In this document: positions 8,539 through 18,033 of the stretch, piece after piece | How the letters are laid out: each line of letters opens with the position of its first letter | Numbering within the stretch: position 1 is the first letter of the stretch | NCBI GenBank assembly: GCA_001899065.1 | Contig: MKUZ01000017.1 | Coordinates: forward strand, 372,001-436,000 | From: Devosia sp. 66-22 | Lineage (GTDB): Bacteria > Pseudomonadota > Alphaproteobacteria > Rhizobiales > Devosiaceae | DNA: 64,000 nt | Direction: 5' to 3' | Program-made: the position numbers and the translations under genes | Notes under the pieces: model-generated | What the model saw: only the letters and a program-made list of their open reading frames with translations | What the model was told of the DNA's origin: nothing | Database searches by the model: none

Positions 8539-11295
8539 ATGGACGACGACGCCGCAGCGGGAATAGGGGTCCTGGTCATCGCTCTGGTGGTCGTCGCTTT
8601 CGTGCTGGGGCGGCGTATCCGCAAGCTCGACCAGCGCGTCGCGCAGCTGACCGGTGCGCTTGCCGCGCGGATCGAACGGCTCGAGGGGACCGACCGCGAC
8701 GCGGCCGTGCTCTCCGGCATCCGGCTCACGGAAACCGCTCCGGCACCATCGCCGCCATCGCAGCAGGTGGCGGAGCCCCCCGGCGCGCCGGAAGCCGCCG
8801 CGCAGCCGACACCACCCCCCGCGCCGGAAGAGGCCGTTCCCGCGGCCCCTCCGCCACCCCCGGCACCACCCAGGCAGCGCTTTGACTGGGAGCGTTTCGT
8901 GGGGCTGCGGCTGCCGGTATGGCTGGGCGCCATCGCGCTCTCGGTCGCGGGCTTCTTCTTTGTCAGCTACGCCATCGAGAGCGGCTTCTTCACGCCCGAG
9001 ATGCGCGTTTTGTCGGCCGCCGCCGCCTCGGTGCTGTTCCTCGCCGGTGCCGAATTCGTCCGACGGCGCGTGAGGAGCGGCAACGTCGCGGCCATCGCGT
9101 CGGCGCTCGCCGCAGCCTCGATCGCCACGGCCTATGGGACGGCCTATCTCGCCACCAAGACCTACGGTCTCGTGCCGTCGGGCGCCGGCTTCATCATCAC
9201 CATCGGCGTCAGTATTGCCGCCATCGCCGTCGCGCTCGCCTATGGCGAGGCGGTGGCGCTGATCGGCATCGTGGGCGGCTATGTGGCGCCCGCCATCTAT
9301 GGTGGCGGCGAGGCGAACGCGCCGTTCCTCGTGATCTATCTCACGGCGCTGTCGGCCGTGACCTACGCCGTGATCCGCTTCAGGAGCTGGTGGCGCCTGA
9401 GCTTCGTCGGGCTCATCGGGCCGGCGTTCTGGGGCCTCGTCTGGGTATCGAGCGCGGCGCTTCGCCACGACTATGTCTGGGGCAGCATCTTCCTCATCGC
9501 GCTGCCGCTGATCGTCGCCGTCGCCTCCTGGCCCGGCTGGCAGGAGGATGGGCCTGTCATCGGGCTGCGCGGCTTCACCGCGATGCGGACGCCCGAGCGC
9601 GGGTCGCTGGTCGGCGCGACCATTCTCGCGGCGCTCGGCTTTGCCCTGTTCCTCGACAGCTCGCAATACGCCATCGGCTATTGGCAGGGGCTGATCGTGT
9701 TCGCCGCGGCCACCATCGCACTCGGTTTGGTGTCGCCGCCGCATCGGGCCCTGCAGCTTCCCGTTCTCATTGCGTCGGGCGTGGCCCTGCTGCTGTGGCG
9801 CAATGTCGATCCGGTGGCGGGCTTCATCGTCACGGGACTATTAGCTGTCGTATTCGGCTTCGGTGCGCTCGATCAGTTCCGCCGCCTGCGCGAGCCGGGC
9901 CTGTGGGCCGGCGTGCACGCCATCGTCGCGGTCTTCATGTTTTCGGTCGCGTTGTTCAAGGTCGAGGGCTGGGGCGACGCCATCGCCAACCGCCACCTCT
10001 GGGCGCTCGGCGCGCTGGCGCTGGCGGCGGGCTTCATCGTGCTGCTGCGGCTGTTCGCCGAACGCGTCGAGGGCGAGCTCGAACGCAGCCAGGTCTATGC
10101 GGCCTGGGGCGGAGCGGTGACGACACTGGTGTCGCTCGCGGTGGTCTTGGAACTCGATCCGCTGTACTTTCCCGCGGCCGCCGCGCTGGCCATCCTCGGG
10201 CTCGCTGCGGTGCACATGCGCGCGCCGGTGCGCGGGCTGAGGATCGTCGCCGCGATCTATCTCGCGATCTACGGCCTGCTGCTGCTCGGCGCCTTCAGCT
10301 ATGCCGACGGTCTCGCCTACACGCCGGACTATATGAGCTATGTGTTCGTGCGCGATACGAGCGACCAGGCGCTTGCCCTGCTCGTGATCCCCGGCATCGC
10401 GCTGCTTGCGGCCGGAACCCTGTTCCAGATAAGTCGCCCGGCCGAAACGAAGTCGCTCGTGGCGGTGATCGACATCGTCGCCATCATTGCCGAGGCCATC
10501 GGCCTGTTCTACCTGCTGGCGCTGCCTTATGGAAACTCGCGCTGGAGCGACACGCTGGTGCTGGCGGCGCGTATCGCCGCGCCGGAACTCGCCGTTGCCG
10601 CGGTGGCGGTCTATGTCGGCCGGCGCTTCGACCGGCAGGCGGCCTACACCGGCGGCATCATCCTCACCGGCGTCACGGTGCTCGCGATGCTCGCCGTCCT
10701 CATCCTGCCGCTGCTGCAGTTCTGGCCGCCTTACGCGGTGCCCGGCACGGTGATCATCAACGTCACCCTTGTCGCTTATGGCGTGCCGGCGCTGCTGCTC
10801 TATTTCATCGGCTGGTATCTGCGGCAGGAAACGCGCCGGGGCATCCGGCTGTTCGGTATTGCGGTTTCGATTTTCGCCGTCCTCGTCACCTATGCGATGC
10901 TGATGATCGACATCCGCCACGCGTACAATCTGGGCGCGCCGACGCTGCAGGGCGGCATGTCGCAATCCGAGTACTACGCCTATTCCATCGCGACCCTGGT
11001 TTTCGGGCTCGGGCTGCTGATCGGCGGCGTGGCGTTCAAGCATCGCGGGGCCCGCGCCGTCAGCTTCTTCTTCGTGCTGGCGGCGACCATCAAGGTATTC
11101 CTGTTCGATGCCTCGGAGCTGACCGGCCTCTGGCGTGTGCTGAGCTTCCTGCTGATGGGCCTCAGTTTCCTCGGGATCTCCTGGGCTTATGCGCGGTTCG
11201 TCTTCGGCATCGGGACGCGGAAGGAGCCGCCGCCGGTCCCATCCGCGCCGCCACCGCTGGAAAGCCCGGAGCCTCCGCCGGTCCCGCAGGGCTGA
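8539..11295 (+). CDS. Large DUF2339 polytopic membrane protein
   Basis: About 918 residues. An N-terminal membrane helix is followed by a short predicted coiled coil ([20 protein letters not shown]), then a Pro/Ala-rich linker near residues 70-115. A very hydrophobic region follows with more than twenty predicted membrane helices, typical of DUF2339. The junction [21 protein letters not shown] is the family's W-E-x-x-G..WxG entry segment. The C-terminus is again Pro-rich. ATG 8539 follows a G-rich stretch and is preferred to TTG 8515. Function is unknown; many relatives sit in envelope-related contexts. It lies upstream of guaA with 62 bases between, which may or may not be a transcription link. 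Confidence 0.85.
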   Translation: MDDDAAAGIGVLVIALVVVAFVLGRRIRKLDQRVAQLTGALAARIERLEGTDRDAAVLSGIRLTETAPAPSPPSQQVAEPPGAPEAAAQPTPPPAPEEAVPAAPPPPPAPPRQRFDWERFVGLRLPVWLGAIALSVAGFFFVSYAIESGFFTPEMRVLSAAAASVLFLAGAEFVRRRVRSGNVAAIASALAAASIATAYGTAYLATKTYGLVPSGAGFIITIGVSIAAIAVALAYGEAVALIGIVGGYVAPAIYGGGEANAPFLVIYLTALSAVTYAVIRFRSWWRLSFVGLIGPAFWGLVWVSSAALRHDYVWGSIFLIALPLIVAVASWPGWQEDGPVIGLRGFTAMRTPERGSLVGATILAALGFALFLDSSQYAIGYWQGLIVFAAATIALGLVSPPHRALQLPVLIASGVALLLWRNVDPVAGFIVTGLLAVVFGFGALDQFRRLREPGLWAGVHAIVAVFMFSVALFKVEGWGDAIANRHLWALGALALAAGFIVLLRLFAERVEGELERSQVYAAWGGAVTTLVSLAVVLELDPLYFPAAAALAILGLAAVHMRAPVRGLRIVAAIYLAIYGLLLLGAFSYADGLAYTPDYMSYVFVRDTSDQALALLVIPGIALLAAGTLFQISRPAETKSLVAVIDIVAIIAEAIGLFYLLALPYGNSRWSDTLVLAARIAAPELAVAAVAVYVGRRFDRQAAYTGGIILTGVTVLAMLAVLILPLLQFWPPYAVPGTVIINVTLVAYGVPALLLYFIGWYLRQETRRGIRLFGIAVSIFAVLVTYAMLMIDIRHAYNLGAPTLQGGMSQSEYYAYSIATLVFGLGLLIGGVAFKHRGARAVSFFFVLAATIKVFLFDASELTGLWRVLSFLLMGLSFLGISWAYARFVFGIGTRKEPPPVPSAPPPLESPEPPPVPQG

Positions 11296-11357
11296 TGCCC
11301 GCGCGGCGGAGGGCCGCTGCCCTTGCGGAATCCGCGGCGGCCCTTTATTTCGCCGCC

Positions 11358-12926
11358 ATGACAGAGCCAGCCAAGCCTCCCGTCGACTCCATCCTGATCA
11401 TCGACTTCGGGTCGCAGGTGACCCAGTTGATCGCGCGCCGCCTGCGCGAGACCGGGGTCTATTGCGAAATCCACCCGTTCAACCGGGCGGCCGAGGCCTT
11501 TGCCGCGATGCGGCCCAGGGGCGTGATCTTCTCCGGCGGTCCCGCCTCGGTGACCGACGAAGGCAGCCCGCGGGCGCCGCGGGAAGTGCTCGAGGCGAAC
11601 GTGCCGATCCTCGCCATTTGCTACGGCCAGCAGACACTGGCGCTGCAGCTGGGCGGCAAGGTCGAGGGCGGACACGCCCGCGAGTTCGGCCGCGCCGATG
11701 TCGAGATCAAGGAGCCGAGCCGGCTCTATGAGGGCGTGTGGGAGATCGGCGGGCGCTATCCGGTCTGGATGAGCCACGGCGACCGGGTGACCGAGTTGCC
11801 CGAGGGCTTCCGCGTGGTCGCGACCTCGCCCAACGCGCCGTTCGCGATCGCGGTGGACGAAGCGCGCAGCCGCTACACCACGATGTTCCACCCCGAGGTG
11901 GTGCATACCCCTGATGGCGGCAGGCTGCTTGCCAACTTCGTGCACAACATCGTGGGTCTCAAATCCGACTGGACGATGTCGGCCTATCGCGCGCGCATGA
12001 TCGACAAGGTCCGTGCGCAGGTCGGCAAGGGCAGGGTGATCTGCGGCCTCTCCGGCGGCGTGGATTCGTCGGTGGCGGCTGTGCTGATCCACGAGGCGAT
12101 CGGCGACCAGCTCACCTGCATCTACGTCGACCACGGCCTGATGCGGCTCAACGAGTCCGAGGAGGTCGTGACGATGTTCCGCGACCACTACAACATCCCG
12201 CTGGTGCATGTGGACGCGAGCGAGAAGTTCCTGGGTGCGCTGGAGGGCCAGACCGACCCCGAGGTGAAGCGCAAGACCATCGGCCGGCTGTTCATCGAGA
12301 CGTTCGAGGACGAGGCGCGCAAGATCGGCGGGGCGCAGTTCCTCGCGCAGGGCACGCTTTACCCCGACGTGATCGAGTCCGTCAGTTTTTCGGGCGGCCC
12401 TTCGGTCGTCATCAAGTCGCACCACAATGTGGGCGGGTTGCCCGAGCGCATGAACATGCAGCTCGTCGAGCCGCTGCGCGAGCTGTTCAAGGACGAAGTG
12501 CGCGCGCTGGGCCGCGAGCTCGGGCTGCCCGAAAAGTTCGTCGGCCGCCATCCGTTCCCCGGCCCCGGCCTCGCCATCCGGCTTCCGGGCGGCGTGTCGC
12601 GCGAAAAGCTCGACATCCTGCGCCAGGCCGACGCGATCTACCTCGACGAGATCCGCAAGGCGGGGCTCTACGATAAGATCTGGCAGGCCTTCGCCGTGCT
12701 GCTGCCGGTCCAGACGGTGGGCGTGATGGGCGATGGGCGAACCTACGAGTTCGTCTGCGCACTGCGCGCCGTGACCTCCGTCGACGGCATGACGGCCGAC
12801 TTCTACCCCTTCGAGATGGACTTCATCGGCCGCGTCGCGACCCGCATCATCAACGAAGTCCGCGGCATCAACCGCGTCGTCTACGACGTGACGAGCAAGC
12901 CGCCCGGCACGATCGAGTGGGAGTGA
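11358..12926 (+). CDS. guaA: GMP synthase (glutamine-hydrolysing)
   Basis: Converts XMP to GMP using glutamine and ATP; 522 residues, the normal length. Domain order is an N-terminal class I glutamine amidotransferase, an ATP-pyrophosphatase and a GMP-synthase C-terminal dimerisation domain. The amidotransferase has the nucleophile in AICYGQQT near residue 88 and the His/Glu pair in MFHPEVVHT. The ATP-PPase P-loop is SGGVDSS near residue 233. The protein ends with the canonical [12 protein letters not shown] 11358 gives the usual N-terminus (ILIIDFGSQ soon after). The 3' end of guaA is a known integration site for genomic islands in other bacteria, which bears on the atypical stretch that follows. 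Confidence 0.98.
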   Translation: MTEPAKPPVDSILIIDFGSQVTQLIARRLRETGVYCEIHPFNRAAEAFAAMRPRGVIFSGGPASVTDEGSPRAPREVLEANVPILAICYGQQTLALQLGGKVEGGHAREFGRADVEIKEPSRLYEGVWEIGGRYPVWMSHGDRVTELPEGFRVVATSPNAPFAIAVDEARSRYTTMFHPEVVHTPDGGRLLANFVHNIVGLKSDWTMSAYRARMIDKVRAQVGKGRVICGLSGGVDSSVAAVLIHEAIGDQLTCIYVDHGLMRLNESEEVVTMFRDHYNIPLVHVDASEKFLGALEGQTDPEVKRKTIGRLFIETFEDEARKIGGAQFLAQGTLYPDVIESVSFSGGPSVVIKSHHNVGGLPERMNMQLVEPLRELFKDEVRALGRELGLPEKFVGRHPFPGPGLAIRLPGGVSREKLDILRQADAIYLDEIRKAGLYDKIWQAFAVLLPVQTVGVMGDGRTYEFVCALRAVTSVDGMTADFYPFEMDFIGRVATRIINEVRGINRVVYDVTSKPPGTIEWE

Positions 12927-13170
12927 TGCTTGCGACGTAAGTCGTCGTAAGGTAAATACTTGCGCATCGCGCCGTTCGCCACGACGGCGATTGCTGAAGG
13001 CGGAAGAAAGAGCCCGCAGCAGTTGGGCCCTCGATGAATGGGTGAACTCGCTCTCCGTGGCCACGCGACCTCGCTGGACATCGACCGTCGTCCAGTCCCT
13101 CCCGGCCCGCACGACAAGGCGAGTGCCCATCCTTGAAACGGTGTGACGCTAAACGCGAGGAGGGCAGGGG

Positions 13171-14136
13171 ATGACTTTACGGATCGCCATATTCGGAGCG
13201 GGCCGTATCGGTTGCTGGATCGCGGGCCCCCTGGCGGCGCAGGGCCACGACGTCACCCTGATAGGCCGGGAGCCAACCGGTCGCGAGATCGCCGAGCATG
13301 GCCTGACCGTGCTCGATGCCGACGAGGTGATCGCAGCCACGCGCAACCTGCGCTACGACGTGGGACCGGAGTCATTGGCGTCCGCCGACCTAGTTCTGGT
13401 GACCACCAAGTCCGGAGGCCTCGCCGCCGCAGCTGCAGATATCACCCGCCTGGCTCGCGACGATACCGTCCTTGTTACGCTGCAGAACGGGATCGGCGTT
13501 GCGGCAGCGTTCGCTCCCTTGGTGCCGCGCCAGAAAGTGCTTGGCGGGATTGTCGGCTTCAATGTTGTCCACGCCGGAGGCGGACGCTGGAGCAAATCCA
13601 GCAAGGGTATGATCCATTGCGAGAAACACCCCTTGCTGCGCGATTTCGGCTGGCACCTGGTGGAGGACCTGCGCCCGATCGAATGGGGCAAGCTGTTGCT
13701 CAACCTCAATAACCCGATCAACGCGCTTTCCGGCCAGCCGCTGAAGCAGCAACTCGAGCAGATTGGCTATCGCCGCATCCTCGCTACTGCGATGGACGAG
13801 GCGCTGGCGGTGGCAAAGGGCGCCGGAGTCAGGCCGGCGAAGCTCGGTCCCACCGCGCCCGCCTTGCTGTCGGCCGGTTTGCGCGCGCCCGACTGGTTGT
13901 TCAACCCGGTCCTCCTGCCGCGTCAGAAGATAAGCGACACCGCGCGACTGTCGATGTCTGACGACTACGACACCGGGAAGCCCACTGAAATAGCCGAACT
14001 CAACGGCAAGGTCGTCGTTCTAGGCCGCCAGTTCGGCATCGAAACGCCGGTCAACGCCGCCCTAGTCAAGCTCATCGAAGCGGGCGGCGGCAATCATTTC
14101 GACGCGAGAACCATGCTGCGACTGGTCGGGCTGTAA
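13171..14136 (+). CDS. 2-dehydropantoate 2-reductase-like protein
   Basis: A 321-residue Rossmann reductase of the PanE/ApbA fold, which reduces ketopantoate to pantoate with NADPH in the best-known members. Seen: nucleotide-binding IAIFGAGRIGCWIAGPLA at the N-terminus, LVTTKSGG and VTLQNGIG in the first domain, WGKLLLNLNNP with the family catalytic Lys, and SMSDDYDTGKPTEIAELNG in the C-terminal domain, matching the S-M-x-x-D-...G-x-x-TEI motif. ATG 13171 is preceded by GAGGAGGG. Base composition is a little lower in GC3 than neighbours, with codons such as ATA and CTA. Members of this family often act on other 2-keto acids, so I give no gene symbol. Confidence 0.85.
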   Translation: MTLRIAIFGAGRIGCWIAGPLAAQGHDVTLIGREPTGREIAEHGLTVLDADEVIAATRNLRYDVGPESLASADLVLVTTKSGGLAAAAADITRLARDDTVLVTLQNGIGVAAAFAPLVPRQKVLGGIVGFNVVHAGGGRWSKSSKGMIHCEKHPLLRDFGWHLVEDLRPIEWGKLLLNLNNPINALSGQPLKQQLEQIGYRRILATAMDEALAVAKGAGVRPAKLGPTAPALLSAGLRAPDWLFNPVLLPRQKISDTARLSMSDDYDTGKPTEIAELNGKVVVLGRQFGIETPVNAALVKLIEAGGGNHFDARTMLRLVGL

Positions 14137-14319
14137 ATGATGGCCGTCGCTGAGCCCATGTCGCGAGGACGCCGGCAGGCATCGGGCCGCAGGGACGCCG
14201 TGACCACCAACTGAGCGCCTGGCGCGACACTGGGCTTAGAGGTGCGACCGGTGGAGACGATTCTGCGACGTTTGCGCTTGTCCGTCGTTTAGCCGAGGCT
14301 AACGACAAGGAGCATAACG

Positions 14320-14691
14320 ATGGCCGATGAGATCGCGCTTGGCGGCAGGGCGGGGGAGCTGTTCGCCGGCATCCCCGTCAGGGATTTCCAGAAGTCGCTC
14401 GACTGGTACCAGCGCCTGCTTGGCGCGCCGCCGAGCTTCTTCCCCAACGACCGCGAGGCGGTGTGGATGCTCGCCGGGCATCGCTGGCTCTACATCATCG
14501 TCGATCCACGGCGCGCCGGCGGCGCCGTGCAGACCATCATCTGCGACGAGCTCGAGGCGCTGATTGCGGAGATCGCCGGGCGTGGCATCGACTTCGTGGA
14601 CGAGGAAGCGCCCGGAAAAGGCGTGCGCAAGGTGATGTACAACGATCCCGACGGCAACGAGATCGGCCTGGGGCGTGTCCCCGCCCAGTGA
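14320..14691 (+). CDS. VOC/glyoxalase-fold protein
   Basis: A 123-residue single-domain vicinal-oxygen-chelate protein. It contains FAGIPVRDFQKSLDWYQRLL at the N-terminus, the A-SxxWYxxLLG-type helix, and ends in the strand KVMYNDPDGNEIGLGR, where the DPDGNxI/xxL motif carries a family metal ligand position. ATG 14320 is preceded by AAGGAG eight bases upstream. It is not close in sequence to the VOC protein at 4439 beyond the fold. Substrate unknown; it stands alone between atypical genes after guaA. Confidence 0.85.
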   Translation: MADEIALGGRAGELFAGIPVRDFQKSLDWYQRLLGAPPSFFPNDREAVWMLAGHRWLYIIVDPRRAGGAVQTIICDELEALIAEIAGRGIDFVDEEAPGKGVRKVMYNDPDGNEIGLGRVPAQ

Positions 14692-14741
14692 GGGGCGGCC
14701 ACGGCAGTTGCGCTTGCGGGCGAAAGCGCTAGAGAAAGCGC

Positions 14742-14996
14742 ATGAGCTTTCGCAAGGACTCCGATCAATCCGTCGAGCGGCGCATCAAGCGGCGGCTGGC
14801 GAAGTATCTGCTGGATCTGCTCAAGGCGCAGCGACCGACGCCACAGGTCAAGGCGCATGGCGGCTACAAGCTGCGGGATGCGCGAAGCGGCAAGATCGTG
14901 TTCGGCGAGAAGGGCTACGAGTTCTCGGCAACCCTCGATGACATCGAGGCCTGGCTCGACGAAGAGGAAGCCAAGCTCCACGGCACAAAACAATAG
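14742..14996 (+). CDS. Small hypothetical protein, 84 residues
   Basis: An 84-residue, highly charged soluble protein. A basic N-terminal half (SVERRIKRRLAKYLLDLLKA) precedes a glycine turn (AHGGYKLRDARSGKIVFGEKG) and an acidic C-terminal helix (DDIEAWLDEEEAKL). I do not recognise a family. ATG 14742 has a purine-rich AGAGAAAG upstream. A probable terminator follows directly at 14995-15022, which supports this as a real transcription-unit end. No function is proposed. Confidence 0.6.
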   Translation: MSFRKDSDQSVERRIKRRLAKYLLDLLKAQRPTPQVKAHGGYKLRDARSGKIVFGEKGYEFSATLDDIEAWLDEEEAKLHGTKQ

Positions 14997-15022
14997 GGCG
15001 ACCGCTAGGGCCGCCCTTCTTT
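14995..15022 (+). terminator. Rho-independent terminator candidate
   Basis: AGGGCG at 14995-15000 pairs with CGCCCT at 15012-15017, followed by TCTTT. It sits at the end of the small ORF at 14742-14996 and between convergent genes. The stem is only six base pairs and the T tract is short. Confidence 0.5.
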
Positions 15023-15041
15023 GTGGTCCGGCATCCGGGCC

Positions 15042-15557
15042 CTAGCTGCGGATCAGGCTGATCTTGGTGTTCTTCATGCCGATCTTGTTGACGAGATCGA
15101 ACAGCAGCTCGGCATTGTCGGGGTGGAGGCGCACGCAGCCATGCGACGCGACCTGGCCGAGATTGGCGAGGTCGGTCGTGCCGTGGATGGCGTAGCCACC
15201 GTAAAAGAAGATCGAGTGCGGCATGGGCGCGTTCTCGTATTTGGACGAGTACCACATCTTGTGCATGCGGATCGGCTTGAAGCTGCCGATGGGCGTGCCG
15301 TAGCCCTTGCGTCCGGTCGACACGTCGAAGGTGTAGATCGTGCGTCCGTCGGAGGCGACGGTCATCTCCTGCGTGGTGATGTCGACCGTGATCTGGATTG
15401 GTCCGGTCACCTCGCGGGGGCGCACCGGCGTGAGCGACAGCGACGCCCGTGTGACCGAGGATTTCTTGAACAGGTCGCCGAACAGCGAGGGTGGGGCGGC
15501 GAGGGCGGATGAGGTCAAGCCGAGGAACACGGCGACCAGCAGAATGACGCGCAGCAT
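15042..15557 (-). CDS. Secreted L,D-transpeptidase (YkuD)
   Basis: Periplasmic peptidoglycan-modifying enzyme of 171 residues. A Sec signal peptide (LRVILLVAVFLGLTSSALA) is followed by the YkuD domain, with QITVDITTQEMTV as the first strand. The active site is HGTTDLANLGQVASHGCVRL, containing the catalytic S-H-G-C-V-R with Cys and upstream His. YkuD enzymes make 3-3 or lipoprotein crosslinks in the wall. The gene is monocistronic on the minus strand, convergent with the small ORF and divergent from the YfgM-like gene. A second L,D-transpeptidase at 55534 carries SSGC in place of SHGC. Confidence 0.93.
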   Translation of the reverse strand: MLRVILLVAVFLGLTSSALAAPPSLFGDLFKKSSVTRASLSLTPVRPREVTGPIQITVDITTQEMTVASDGRTIYTFDVSTGRKGYGTPIGSFKPIRMHKMWYSSKYENAPMPHSIFFYGGYAIHGTTDLANLGQVASHGCVRLHPDNAELLFDLVNKIGMKNTKISLIRS

Positions 15558-15645
15558 GAAAATCGAGCTCCCAAGTGTCCCAGGATACTCGCAAAGTCCA
15601 CTTTAAAACTGGTTAAACGGGGCGTTCGTGCCGCAGTCGGGCCAT

Positions 15646-15674
15646 TTGCATTCGCAGGGCTCACTCTCTATGTT
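15646..15674 (+). promoter_or_regulatory. Sigma-70-type promoter for the YfgM-like/der operon
   Basis: TTGCAT at 15646-15651 and TATGTT at 15669-15674 are separated by 17 bases. It lies 35 bases before the ATG of the gene at 15709. Pattern only; the start site is not mapped. Confidence 0.45.
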
Positions 15675-15708
15675 GCGGCCCGATTTCTAAGGGTTCTCAA
15701 GGGTCTTC

Positions 15709-16503
15709 ATGTCCAACGATACACTTCTTCGTGAAGTCGACGAGGAGCTGCGCCGCGACCGGATGCGCAAGCTGTGGCGGCAGTCGGCGCCGTTCATCTT
15801 CGGCGCTGCGGCGGCCGTGGTCCTGCTCGTCGCGGGCTATGAAGGCTGGAACTGGTGGACCGACAGCAATTCGGCCCGCTCGTCGGACCAGTTCTACGCC
15901 GCCGCACAGGCCGCCGACGGCTCCGATCTCGCGGCAGCCGAGAAGGCGCTGGACGACGTCATCGCGCAGGGTTCGGGCGCCTATCCGGCGCTGGCCCAGT
16001 TCCGCGACGCCTCGCTTCTCGCCCAGCAGGGCAAGATCGATGAGGCCGTGGCGGCTTACGATTCGCTCGCCACAACGCAGTCGAGCACGCATCTGCGTGA
16101 GCTGGCGCTTGTCATGGGCGCGAACCTGCTGATCGACAAGGGCGACGTGCCGGCGGTGGAGCAGCGTGTTGGCGGCTCGATCGTGCCGGAATCGCCGATG
16201 CGCAATGCGGCCCGCGAAGTGCTGGGGCTGACGCAGTACAAGGCCGGCCAGTTCGATGCGGCGATGACCACCTTCCAGGCGATCATCGATGATCCGCTGG
16301 CGTCGCGCGACCTGCAGAGCCGCGTCCAGATCTACATCCAGCAGCTGCGGGCCGAGGGTGCTGCGCCTGTGGTGACGTCGGAGGAACCGCCCGCCGATGT
16401 GTCGAGCGAGCCTGTCGCCTCGAGCGAGCCGGTGACCTCCAGCGAGGCGCCCACGTCGAGCGAGCCGGTCTCGTCGGCTGAGGTTTCGTCCTCGGCGCCG
16501 TAA
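15709..16503 (+). CDS. YfgM-like tetratricopeptide membrane protein
   Basis: A 264-residue protein with a cytoplasmic N-terminus (SNDTLLREVDEELRRDRM), one membrane helix at about residues 30-48 and a periplasmic tail of TPR-like helices. This matches the YfgM/ancillary SecYEG subunit family, which escorts proteins leaving the translocon. The last 50 residues are a low-complexity run of SSE-P/A units. It lies 18 bases before der, as yfgM-like genes commonly do in Proteobacteria. A TTGCAT-17-TATGTT promoter is upstream. Family is fairly clear; the tail's role is unknown. Confidence 0.85.
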   Translation: MSNDTLLREVDEELRRDRMRKLWRQSAPFIFGAAAAVVLLVAGYEGWNWWTDSNSARSSDQFYAAAQAADGSDLAAAEKALDDVIAQGSGAYPALAQFRDASLLAQQGKIDEAVAAYDSLATTQSSTHLRELALVMGANLLIDKGDVPAVEQRVGGSIVPESPMRNAAREVLGLTQYKAGQFDAAMTTFQAIIDDPLASRDLQSRVQIYIQQLRAEGAAPVVTSEEPPADVSSEPVASSEPVTSSEAPTSSEPVSSAEVSSSAP

Positions 16504-16521
16504 CGCGCCGGGGAGCACAAG

Positions 16522-17937
16522 ATGAGCGCGCTTGTCGCCATTGTCGGCCGGCCCAATGTCGGCAAATCGACGCTGTTCAACCGGCTCGTCGGCCGGAAGA
16601 TCGCGCTCGTCGACGACACACCGGGCGTGACCCGCGACCGTCGCGAGGCCGAGGGGCGGATCGGCGATCTGCGCTTCCGCATTCTCGACACCGCCGGCTA
16701 TGAGGACCGCTTCGACGGCTCGCTCGAAGACCGCATGCGGCAGGGCACCGAGCTCGCGATCCGCGAGGCGGACGTGATCCTGTTCATGATCGACGCGCGG
16801 GCCGGCGTGACGCCGCTCGACGAGCGCTTCGCTCAGGTATTGCGCAAGTCCGGCAAGGAAGTGCACCTCATCGCCAACAAGGCCGAGGGCAAGGCCGCCG
16901 ACGCGGGGTTGATGGAGGCCTTTTCGCTGGGCTTCGGGGAGCCGGTGCCACTCTCGGCCGAACACGGGCTGGGGCTCGCGGACCTGCACGCGATCATCGG
17001 CAAGGCGGTGGACGCCAAGACGCCGCCGCCGACACTCGACGACGAGATGCCGGACGTCGATATCGAGCTGCCGCCCGACGACGGCACCATCGAGGACGGT
17101 CCGCCGCTGCGCTGGAACCCGAAGCGCTACCTCAATGTCGCAATCGTCGGCCGTCCCAACGCCGGCAAGTCGACGCTGATCAACACGATGGTCGGCGAAG
17201 AACGGCTGCTGACCGGTCCCGAAGCGGGCATCACCCGCGACTCGATCATGGTCCCCTGGGAGTGGGAGGGCCGGACCATCAATCTCGTCGATACCGCCGG
17301 CATCCGCAGGAAGGCGCGCGTCGAGGGCAAGCTCGAGAAGCTGTCGGTCGGCGATTCGCTGCGCTCGATCCAGTACGCCGAAATCGTCGTGCTACTGCTC
17401 GATGCGACGATCCCGTTCGAAAAGCAGGATCTGGCGCTCGCCGACCTCGTCCACCGCGAGGGGCGGGCGATGGTGATCGCGCTCAACAAATGGGACCTGA
17501 TCGAAGACAAGCAGGCGACCCTGGTGAAGCTGCGCGAGGAGTGCGAGCGGCTGCTGCCGCAATTGCGCGGCGTGCCGCTGGTCACCATCAGCGGCCTCCA
17601 GGGCCGCAATATCGATCGGCTGATGGGCGCCATTTTCAAGATCGAGCAGGCCTGGAACACCCACCTGTCCACCGCCAAGCTCAACCGCTGGCTCTACGCC
17701 GTGATCGAGAAGCATCCGCCGCCGGCCGTGAGTGGCCGACGCATCAAGATGCGCTACATGACGCAGGCCAAGATGCGGCCGCCCAGCTTTATCATCTTCG
17801 GGTCGCGCGCCGACGCGGTGCCGGCCTCCTATCAGCGCTATCTGATCAATTCGATGCGCGAGACGTTCGACATGCCGGGCACGCCGATCCGCCTGTGGCT
17901 GCGGTCGGGCAAGAACCCCTACGCGGACAAGGACTAG
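16522..17937 (+). CDS. der: Ribosome biogenesis GTPase Der (EngA)
   Basis: Cytoplasmic GTPase needed for late 50S subunit assembly; 471 residues. Two tandem G domains are visible, with P-loops GRPNVGKST near residue 9 and GRPNAGKST near residue 210, switch-II DTAG/DTAGI motifs, and NKWD in the second domain. The first domain uses NKAE in place of NKxD. A KH-like C-terminal domain follows, with the conserved [16 protein letters not shown] stretch. GGGGAG precedes the ATG. The linker between the G domains is long and acidic. Follows the YfgM-like gene by 18 bases, so probably one operon. Confidence 0.97.
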   Translation: MSALVAIVGRPNVGKSTLFNRLVGRKIALVDDTPGVTRDRREAEGRIGDLRFRILDTAGYEDRFDGSLEDRMRQGTELAIREADVILFMIDARAGVTPLDERFAQVLRKSGKEVHLIANKAEGKAADAGLMEAFSLGFGEPVPLSAEHGLGLADLHAIIGKAVDAKTPPPTLDDEMPDVDIELPPDDGTIEDGPPLRWNPKRYLNVAIVGRPNAGKSTLINTMVGEERLLTGPEAGITRDSIMVPWEWEGRTINLVDTAGIRRKARVEGKLEKLSVGDSLRSIQYAEIVVLLLDATIPFEKQDLALADLVHREGRAMVIALNKWDLIEDKQATLVKLREECERLLPQLRGVPLVTISGLQGRNIDRLMGAIFKIEQAWNTHLSTAKLNRWLYAVIEKHPPPAVSGRRIKMRYMTQAKMRPPSFIIFGSRADAVPASYQRYLINSMRETFDMPGTPIRLWLRSGKNPYADKD

Positions 17938-18033
17938 CGCCCCGAGCAACCCAGCCCCAGCGAACAGAGAATAGCCAATGCCGGCCCGACTGCCGTAGTT
18001 TGCTGCTCCCTGTCCACTGCTCAAGGGAACAAA

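Noticed and set aside
11187-13130. 647-codon minus-strand frame opposite guaA
   Set aside because: Shadow of guaA; ends such as HSIVPGG come from reading the guaA 3' end backwards.
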